Shown here: one piece after another, positions 29,049-37,700 of the stretch
How positions within the stretch are numbered: position 1 is the stretch's first letter
Layout: every line of letters starts with the position of its first letter
Assembly (NCBI RefSeq): GCF_002982015.1
Contig: NZ_PVLV01000007.1
Span: 1 to 39,810 of the forward strand
Direction: 5' to 3'
DNA from: Streptomyces solincola
GTDB taxonomy: Bacteria > Actinomycetota > Actinomycetes > Streptomycetales > Streptomycetaceae
DNA length: 39,810 bases
Position numbers and translations under genes: made by a program
The notes under the pieces: generated by a model
Database searches by the model: none
Seen by the model: only the letters and a program-made list of their open reading frames with translations
Told to the model about the DNA's origin: nothing

Positions 29049-31487
29049 GTGGCCAAGCGCCGTTGGCTCCCCGCTCTCCGGTCGCTCATCCCTGAGCGCC
29101 CCGAACCCGAGCCCGAGACCAAGACCCTCTCGTGGACCGGGGGCTACGCCTCCACCACCTACGCGGGCACCTCCAACGTGTGGTCCACCGAGGGCCGCGC
29201 GGACGGCTGGGACCTCGACCGTGTCGTGACCGAGGGCTACGAGCGCGTCATCTGGGTCTACAAGGCCATCGAGACGATCAGCAAGCACGCCGGCCGCCTC
29301 CCCATCGAGATCGGGATGGGCCTGTCCGAAGACGGCGAGTTCGAGCAGGTCATCGAGGACGACCCGCTCCTCCGGGTCCTCAACGGCCGGGCGAACCCCG
29401 TCGAGACGGGCGCCCAGTTCCGCAAGCGCCTCTCCGCGCAGATCCTGCTGTCCAAGCGGGGCGCGTTCGTGGAGGTGACCAGGAGCAACCGCGGCACCAT
29501 CACCCGCCTCGACCTCCTCCCGCCCGACCGGGTCATCCCCGTCCCCGACCCGCGCGGCGAGTACATCGCCCACTTCGAGTTCACCACCCTGTTCGGTGAG
29601 GTCCGTGAGCTGGACCCCGAGCGCGTCCGCTGGATTCGGGACCCTCATCCAACTGATCCTTTTTCCGGCATGACGCCTCTGGAGGCCGCGGGCGTCAGCA
29701 TCGAGCTGGACTACCTCTCGCGCCTGTACAACGTGGCGTTCATCCGCAACGACGCCCGCCCCGGCGGCATCGTCGCCGTGGACACCACCTCGCTCAGCGA
29801 GCAGGAGATGAACCGCCTGGAGTCCCGGTTCCTGCCCGGCAGCGAGTTCGCCGGCCACGTCTCTGTCGTCGGCGCCGGCCCCGGCGGCATGAACTACGTC
29901 GACCTGGCGGCCAAGCCCCGCGAGATGGCGTACGAGCACGCCGCGCAGAACGCCAAGATCGAGATCTTGGGGGCGTTCGGCGTCCCGGAGAGCGTCCTCG
30001 GCAACGCCTCCGGCCGCACCTTCGACAACGCCGAGCAGGAAGAGTTCAACTTCTGGTCCCACACCGAGCTGGACCACCTCGCGATGATCTCCAACGCCTT
30101 CGCGAGCGACATCAGCAACCCGGAAGCCGACATCCGGTTCAACACCAGCAGCGTCGAGGTGCTGGAGCTGCCCCGCCGCCGGCGGCGCGCCGAGGCCCGC
30201 GAGGAGTGGGAAGCGGGCCTTATCTCGATCGACGAGTACCGGCGCCGCGCGGGCCTGCCCGCCTACAACAACCCCCACAGCCGGGCCCTGTGGATCTCCC
30301 CGCAGAAGGCGCCCGTACCCGCCCGGCCGGAGGACGCCGCAGCACTGGGCATCCAGGGCGCTGGAGACCCCCACGCCCCCGGCGGGCAGCTCCCGCCCGG
30401 CAGCGACCCGAACGCGCCGCTCCCGCCCGCCGACCCGGGCGGCGGGGACGCCGCGGCGGCCGTCGCTCAGGCACGCGCCGAGGGAGGCCAGCCCGCAGAC
30501 CCGGTCACGGCCGGCACCGGGGCGGCAGCGGCGGCCGTCGCCGCTGCCCGCGAAGACGGCAGCCTCGGCGGGCAGCCGGGCGCAGCAGCCGCGGCCGTCG
30601 AGTCGGCACGCCAGACGGAGCAGCGGATGCCCGGGGAAGCGGCGGCGGCCGTCGCCGAGGCACGCGGCCTCCAAGCCAAGGCGCTCCTGTCCGGACCGAC
30701 CGGCTTCGAGGTCACCGACGACGACTTCGACCAGGCGATGCAGACCGTCTCCGCAGCCCTCGCCCCGCTATTCGACCGGCAGAAGGGCGTGATCACCGCT
30801 CGCCTGCGCTCCCCCAAGGCCCGCAAGGGCACCCGGTTCTGGCGGGACGACGGCCCGACCGACACCCGCGGCGGGGACGCGGCGCTGGACGTCGAGCGCA
30901 TCGTCGGCACCGACCGGTGGCTGGACGAGGTCTCCGGCACCCTGGCGCACGTCCTGGCCGGCATCGCGCACGGGGTGTCCCAGCGCACGGCCGCCGCCCT
31001 CGGCGCCCCGGAGCCGCCCGCGTCCGCCGCCGCCCGCGTCACCACCGCGGTGCTCGATGCCGTCTATGCGGCCGAGGAGACCGCCCGGCACTTCCTGGAC
31101 ACCCTGAGCGGACTCCTCGGCCAGGCCCAGGACGTGACCGGCGACATCGAGGACCTGCTGGCGCTCGTCCGCACGGCGTTCGCCGACATCGGGCCCCGCA
31201 CGGCCGTCGGCATCGCCGAGAGCACCGCCGTCGCCACCGTCAACGGCGCAGCCGACGCCACCGCCGCGGCGATCGGCCCCGACATCGTCCGGACCTGGGT
31301 GACCCGCGGCGACGACCGCGTACGAGAAGCCCACGCCGACGTCGACGGGATCACCTTGCCCGTCACCGAGCCGTACGACGTGGACGGCTACCCCATGCGC
31401 TACCCCGGCGACCAGCTCGCCCCCCTGTACCTGACCGCCAACTGCCGCTGCCGCCTGCGCTACCGCACCGAAGGAGAAACCCCGTGA
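29049..31487 (+). CDS. Phage portal protein fused to MuF-like head domain
   Basis: An 812-aa protein. Residues about 60-400 form a portal core: ERVIWVYKAIETISKHAGRL, GMTPLEAAGVSIELDYLSRL, AFGVPESVLGNASGRTFDNA and RFNTSSVEVLELPRR. Portals form the DNA entry ring of the head. Residues about 466-540 hold four Ala-rich repeats. The last 80 residues are MuF-like: TWVTRGDDRVREAHADVDGI, YPGDQLAPLYLTANCRCRLR. MuF domains belong to minor head proteins often ejected with DNA and sometimes carry toxins. Fusion of both functions is unusual. The GTG at 29049 has GAGGGAG 7 nt upstream. Confidence 0.85.
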   Translation: MAKRRWLPALRSLIPERPEPEPETKTLSWTGGYASTTYAGTSNVWSTEGRADGWDLDRVVTEGYERVIWVYKAIETISKHAGRLPIEIGMGLSEDGEFEQVIEDDPLLRVLNGRANPVETGAQFRKRLSAQILLSKRGAFVEVTRSNRGTITRLDLLPPDRVIPVPDPRGEYIAHFEFTTLFGEVRELDPERVRWIRDPHPTDPFSGMTPLEAAGVSIELDYLSRLYNVAFIRNDARPGGIVAVDTTSLSEQEMNRLESRFLPGSEFAGHVSVVGAGPGGMNYVDLAAKPREMAYEHAAQNAKIEILGAFGVPESVLGNASGRTFDNAEQEEFNFWSHTELDHLAMISNAFASDISNPEADIRFNTSSVEVLELPRRRRRAEAREEWEAGLISIDEYRRRAGLPAYNNPHSRALWISPQKAPVPARPEDAAALGIQGAGDPHAPGGQLPPGSDPNAPLPPADPGGGDAAAAVAQARAEGGQPADPVTAGTGAAAAAVAAAREDGSLGGQPGAAAAAVESARQTEQRMPGEAAAAVAEARGLQAKALLSGPTGFEVTDDDFDQAMQTVSAALAPLFDRQKGVITARLRSPKARKGTRFWRDDGPTDTRGGDAALDVERIVGTDRWLDEVSGTLAHVLAGIAHGVSQRTAAALGAPEPPASAAARVTTAVLDAVYAAEETARHFLDTLSGLLGQAQDVTGDIEDLLALVRTAFADIGPRTAVGIAESTAVATVNGAADATAAAIGPDIVRTWVTRGDDRVREAHADVDGITLPVTEPYDVDGYPMRYPGDQLAPLYLTANCRCRLRYRTEGETP
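30444..30665 (+). repeat. Four Ala-rich helical repeats in the portal-MuF linker
   Basis: Four copies of (G)-x-AAAAV-x-x-AR begin at 30444, 30519, 30579 and 30633 (33 nt each: GDAAAAVAQAR, GAAAAAVAAAR, GAAAAAVESAR, GEAAAAVAEAR), separated by Gly/Pro/Glu spacers of decreasing length (75, 60 and 54 nt periods). Confidence 0.85.
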
Positions 31488-31696
31488 GCTGGATCATCTG
31501 GGCCCTGTGGACCGCCCTCTTCACCCTGTTCGAGACCTGGGCGCTGATCAACAAGAAGGAGGGCGACACGCTCAGCGAGAACACGAGGGCGCTCTTCCGC
31601 ACCCGCACCTCGAAGACCGGCCGGGCCGTTTTCACCGTCGGCTGGCTCGGCTTCAGCGGCTGGTTCCTGCTGCACATCCTCACCGAGACGATGTAG
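31484..31696 (+). CDS. Small two-span membrane protein
   Basis: A 70-aa protein: SWIIWALWTALFTLFETWAL is a first membrane segment, then a basic loop with NKKEGDTLSENTRALFRTR, then VFTVGWLGFSGWFLLHILTE as a second. The GTG at 31484 overlaps the portal stop (GTGA), with AAGGAG upstream, so it is coupled to the portal-MuF gene. Holin-like topology, but no family was recognised. Confidence 0.7.
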   Translation: MSWIIWALWTALFTLFETWALINKKEGDTLSENTRALFRTRTSKTGRAVFTVGWLGFSGWFLLHILTETM

Positions 31697-31733
31697 CCGC
31701 CGCGGCGTCCCGATTTGCCGTGCCGGTGAGGAC

Positions 31734-31770
31734 GCGACGCTAACCACTTCGGTTGTGCATGGTCCGCCGC
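31734..31770 (+). promoter_or_regulatory. Promoter-like motif ending at a start codon, copy 2
   Basis: GCGACG (31734-31739), an 18-nt spacer, CATGGT (31758-31763), then CCGCCGC and the ATG at 31771. GGTCCGCCGC (31761-31770) is identical to 28678-28687. It supports 31771 as the start of the giant gene and separate transcription of it. Confidence 0.5.
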
Positions 31771-34700
31771 ATGCAGATCACGAACGCCGCTGACCGTCTC
31801 GCCGCTCGCCTTGAAGCCAAGGCTCGCCGCCCCTGGAACCCCGATCTGCATCCGCGTGACTCCAAGGGCCGATTCATCGAGACGGGCGGCATCGCGCGGC
31901 TCTGGGGCGGCGGCCTGGCCCGGGTCGTGCGCTCCCTCGGCGGCCGGAACGTGCTGGTCGAGAACCTGACCACGCACCAGCAGTCCACCGTTCACGGCTC
32001 CCGCCTGACGATGGTCGCCCGGCCGGACGGCACCGCCCCGACCAAGAGCAAGAAGAAGGTCCGCGACGAGGACGAGCGTCGCCTCTCCGACGGCCGCCGC
32101 GGCACCGGCCTGAACGACGACGACGCCGGCGACCAGGGCGACACCTCCGACGACCCGCACGACCAGGACGACCAGGGCGAGGACATCGGGGAGGACATCG
32201 ACGGCGAAGACCTCGGCCAGGGTCCGGAGCCGGACGACGACGAGCCGGACGACGAGCCCGAGCCGAAGCCCGCCGCGAAGCGTGCCCGCCGCGACCCGAA
32301 CCGCCGCTTCAAGACCCTGGACGACGTCCGCGCCCACTGGGCCAGCGGCAAGGTCCGCGCCTTCACCAAGGACGAGAAGGCGCAGGACAGCCACAACAAG
32401 TTCACGACCGAACTGCTCGACAAGCTGGACAAGCCCCAGCTCTCCCGCAACGGCCACTTCGTCGTCGGCCACACCACGTGGCGCACGAAGAACGGTGAGC
32501 AGGCCGGCTGGGGCGTCATGCACACCGAGACCGGCGTGCGCCTCATCATCTCCGACCGCAAGGGCGAAGCGATCGACTTCGCCAACAACATGGAGTCCTT
32601 CGAGGTCGACGGCGAGCGCATCGACTGGAACGACCCCGCGTCCTTCGACCGGCTCAACACCCCCGACGGCCTGGAGAAGGCCGGCCGGCTGGCCGCCGAG
32701 TCCCGGCAGCGTTTCGCCCAGCGGGCCGCCAAGAAGCGTGAGGGCGCCACCTCCCGCACGAAGCCCGCCGCCCCGACCCAGACGCCGCCGAAGAGTCCCC
32801 TCGCGCAGGCCGCCCAGCAGGTCGCGGACCGCTCCGGCGCCCCTGCCTCGAACATCGCCGTCGGGCACGTCGGCCCGCAGAAGTTCGGCGACGAGCGGGG
32901 CCGCCCGCGCAACGACGCCGAGCTGCGCGAGTTCTGGAAGCGCGGCGGCAGCGACGACACCCCCGAAGGCCAGCGCGACGTGATGCGCCGGTACGCCAAC
33001 GACCCGAAGTACAAGCTCCACCTTGCCGACCACCGCGGCTTCGCCATCGTGGAGGACACCACCCGCGACGACGACTTCCGCTACGAGGTGCGCGCCGCCG
33101 GCACCGGCCGCGGCCTGTCGAGCCTCGGCAACCGCGGCATCCACACCTACGGCCACTTCGGCGACCGCGACACCGCCGACCGGTTCACCCTGTTCCTGGC
33201 GAGCAACCTCCGCCACCAGGATGGCCGCACCGTCGACTGGGGCGGCCCCCGCCTGAACGCCGAACTGATCGAGTTCCGCGACAAGGACGACCAGCGGTCC
33301 GGCCGCGCCATCTGGCAGCTCGCCGGCCAGTTCGACCGCGAGCGCGGCGCCACCGACAGCGCCGCGGCCCGCCTCGGCCGCCGCCGCGACGAACCGAACG
33401 AAGAGCAGCGTCAAAACCCCGAGGCCGCCCCCGACACCCCCACTGCGGGCGTGCCGGGTGAAGATGTGACCCCGCAGCCGGCCGACGGCCAGCGCGACGA
33501 CCAGAAGGAGCAGAGTGAGCGGGTACAAGGCGCTGGTGAAGGCGTTCTGGGAGACGTACCGGCCGGAGGCGCTGGCGACGCTGGCGGAGACGACGCCGCC
33601 GGAGAGGTTCTTCGCGCAGGAGAGCGCGGAGATCGAGGAGCTGATCGCGGAGTACCGGGACGACTTCCGGGAGGAGCCGGAGCCGGGAGCGGACTTCCGG
33701 GACGCGATGGGGCTGATTCACATGGCGACGCTGCGGGCGAGGGAGAAGGCCCTGGACGAGAAGCTGTACAGCCTGGAGAAGGAGCCCGGGACGGAGGAGA
33801 AGGAGATGCCGAAGGTGAGTCTGCCGAAGATCGCAGCCGGGTAACCTTCGGCTCCCCCGAGCAGGAGCAGACCGCCCCGCAGTACCAGCCGCCGGAGGAC
33901 GGCCGCCCCGTCGTCCCCAGCGGCGTCCTGGCCCGCGTCAAGGCGAACATCGCCGCCATCGAGGTGCTGCGCCGCCTCCAGGACGAGAACCGGCCGGCCA
34001 CGGCCGCCGAGCAGGAGACCCTGGCCCGCTGGTCCGGCTGGGGCGCCACACCGCAGGTCTTCGTAGACACCCCGAAGCCCGAGTTCGAGCCGCTTCAGCG
34101 ACGACTCCGGGAACTCCTCAGCGACGCCGAGTACGAGGCCGCTCAGGACAACACCCTCAACGCCCACTACACCGACCCGGCCATCGCCCAGCAGGTGTGG
34201 AAGGCCGTCCGGGAGCTGGGCTTCGACGGCGGCAACGTCCTGGAGCCGGGCAGCGGCTCCGGCAACTTCATCGGGCACGCCCCCGAGAACGCCGACATGA
34301 CCGGCGTCGAGCTGGACCCGATCACCGCCGGTATCGCCAAGGCCCTCTACCCGCACGCGAACATCCGCAACGAGGGCTTCGAGAAGACCCGCGCCGCCAA
34401 CGGCACGTTCGACCTCACAGTCGGCAACGTCCCCTTCGGCGACTACCAGGTCGTGGACATGCGCCACAACAAGGGCGGCCACAACATCCACAACCACTTC
34501 ATCCTGAAGTCGCTGGACCTGACCCGCCCCGGCGGCCTGGTCGCCGTCGTCACCTCCCGCTACACCATGGACGGCGACACGCCGCGCTCCGAGGACGCCC
34601 GCATGGAGATGGCGCGGAAGGCCGACCTGGTCGGCGCGATCCGCCTGCCGTCCGGAGCGCACCGCCGTACGGCCGGCACGGACGTCGTCACCGACCTGCT

Positions 34701-37700
34701 CATCTTCCGGCGCCGGGAGAAGGACAAGGAATTCACCTCCGGCCGCACCCGCAAGGGCGAGGTGAAGCCGCCCGAGCAGCGCAAGCAGGACGACCCGCCG
34801 ACGTGGGTGCACACCGTGCAGGTCCACGACCTCCCCGGCCAGGACTCGGACGACAACGAAGCACCCAAGGTCCACGTCAACCCGTACTTCCTGGACCACC
34901 CCCGCAACGTCATCGGCGACATGCACGTCGGCAACGGCATGTACGGGCCGGGCGAGCTGCGCGTGCACGTCGCCGGCGACCTGAACGAGGAGCTGGGCCA
35001 CACCCTGAAGCGGGTCGTCGGCCGCGCGAAGGACGCCCGCCTCACGTACAAGCCGGACACCGGCGAGCGCCGCAAGGTCGAGCTGCTGTCCGCGGAGTCG
35101 GACCGGCCCGACGGCCACGTGCAGCTCGAATCGGACGGCACGTTCACGCAGGTCCGCGACGGCATGGTGCACCCCTTCGAGGTGCCGAAGACCCAGATCG
35201 AGGAGGCCAAGCAGCTCCTCGGGCTTCGCGACTCGCTGAAGGCCCTGGTGCGGGAGGAGTCCCGGCCGGACGCCGACGAGGCCCTGATCGAGACGCTGCG
35301 CGCCGATCTGAAGTCCCGCTACGACACGTACAACGCCAAGTTCGGCGCCGTGAACCGGTTCGAGTGGTCGAAGCGCAAGACCACCGACTCGGAGACCGGC
35401 GAGCAGGTCGAGAAGGCGTACCGCAAACGGCCCCCCATGGGCGGACTCCTGACCAAGGACCCGACCATGGCCGTGATCCTGTCCCTGGACACGTACGACG
35501 AGAACACGAAGACCAGCACGCCGGCCGCGATCTTCACCAAGCGGCAGGCGCGCCACCGCACCATCGCCGAGCGGGCCAGCAGCCCCGAGGACGCGATGGC
35601 GATCGTGCTGGAGCAGCGCGGCACCCTCGACATCGACGCCCTCGCCGACGTGATGGGCGCCAGCCCGGAGACGGCCCGGGAACGGCTGCTCGCCGCCCGC
35701 TCCAAGGACCCGGAGACCGGCGAGGAGTACCCGCTGGTCTTCGAGCCCCATGACCGGGGCAACCTCGTGCCGGCGGCCGAGTACCTGTCCGGCAACGTGC
35801 GGGAGAAGCTGGAGCAGGCGCAGGCCCTCGCCGCGAACGACTCCCGGTTCGAGATCAACGTCAAGCACCTCGAAGAGGTGCTGCCCGAAGAGATCTCCCC
35901 CGGTGAGATCGACGCCCCGATGGGCGCCTCCTGGCTCGGACGCGGCCCGATCCAGGCGTTCCTGCGGGACAAGCTCAACACCGACGCGGTCACCGTCAGC
36001 TATCAGGGCGGCTCGATGTGGCGGGTCGACGCCCCCGAGGCCGTGAAGAACAGCCAGGCCGCCCGCAAGGTCTGGGGCACCGAGGACTTCAACGCGGTCA
36101 AGCTCGCCGAGGCGATCCTCACCAACGGCCGGATTCGCGTCACCTACCGCGACGAGGACGGCAAGACCTGGGTCGATGAGGACGCCACCGCCGCGGCCCA
36201 GACCAAGGCCGAGGAGATGCGCGAGGAGTTCCAGGACTGGCTGTGGGCCACCCAGGAACGCACCGAGCAGGTCAAGAAGCGCTACAACGACCTGCACAAC
36301 AACCTGGCGCTGAGGTCGTACGACGGCCAGCGCCGCACCATGCCCGGCCTGGCCGAGTGGTTCAAGCCGCACGCCCACCAGCACGCCGCCGTCGCGCGCA
36401 TGGTCAGCGAACCCGCGGTGCTCCTCGCCCACGAGGTCGGCGCCGGCAAGACCGCCGAAATGACCATGGGCGTGATGGAGCTCCGGCGCCTCGGCCTGGT
36501 CAACAAGGCCGCGATCGTCGTCCCGAACCACATGCTCAACCAGTTCCGCGACGAGTTCGCCGAGCTGTACCCCGAGTCCGCGTCCAACGGCCGCATCCTC
36601 GCCGCGTCCAGCGACGACCTCCAGGGACGCAAGCGCCGGGAGTTCATCGCCCGCGTCGCCACCGGCGACTACGACGCCGTGATCCTCACCCAGAACGCCT
36701 TCGAGTCGATCCCCATGCGCCCGGAGGTGCAGCTCGAATACATCAAGCGGGAGAAGGAGCAGCTCGAAGAGGCCCTGAAGCGGCAGAAGCGGGAGGACCA
36801 GGAGGCCAACCCCGGCAAGCGGACCGACTCCCGGATGGTCAAGGAGATCCGCAACCGGCTCAAGAAGCTCGAAGCGAAGATCACGGCCAAGGTCCAGGCC
36901 CAGAAGGACACCGCGGGCCTCTACTTCGAGGACACGGGCATCGACTACGTCGTCGTAGACGAAGCCCACCACTACAAGAACCTCACCACCAACTCCACGC
37001 TCCCCGGCGCAGCCATCGAGGGCTCGAACAGGGCCTCCGACCTCGACATGAAGCTGGAGTACCTGCGCAAGACCACGAAGTCCGGCCGCGTCGTCACCTT
37101 CGCCACGGCCACACCGATCTCCAACTCGATCACCGAAGCGCACACGATGCTGCGCTACCTGCGGCCCGACCTGCTGGACAAGGCCAAGGTCCGCAACTTC
37201 GATGACTTCGCCTCCACCTACGGCAAGGTCGTCAACGGCACCGAGCTGGCCGCCGACGGCTCCGGCTTCCGGGAAGTCAGCCGCTTCGCCGCGTTCCGGA
37301 ACATGCCGGAGCTGCTGAGGATCTGGCGCACCGTCGCGGACGTCAAGAACTCCGACGACCTCGCCGAGTACCTGGACACCCCGGACGTGGCCGGCGGCAA
37401 GGCCGTCACCGTCTCCGTCGAGCCCACCGAAGGGCTCCTGGCGTACATGGACCAGATCGCGGCCCGCGCGCGGGCCGTGAAGCGCGGCGACGTCGAACCG
37501 ACCGTCGACAACATGCTCAAGATCAACTCCGACGGGCGGAAGGTCTCCCTCGACCCCCGCATGGTCGGCCTTGATGAGCAGGGCGCCAAGCTGCCCGCGG
37601 CGGCCGACAACATCGCCCGGATCTACGCCGACACCAAGGACGCGGTCTACCCGACCTCGAAGAACAACCCGACCCCGCACGAGACGCCGGGCGGCCTTCA

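Noticed and set aside
30444-30665. CRISPR-like spacing of the four repeats
   Set aside because: Repeats are in-frame coding for an Ala-rich motif with varied DNA sequence and short unequal spacers; not a CRISPR array.
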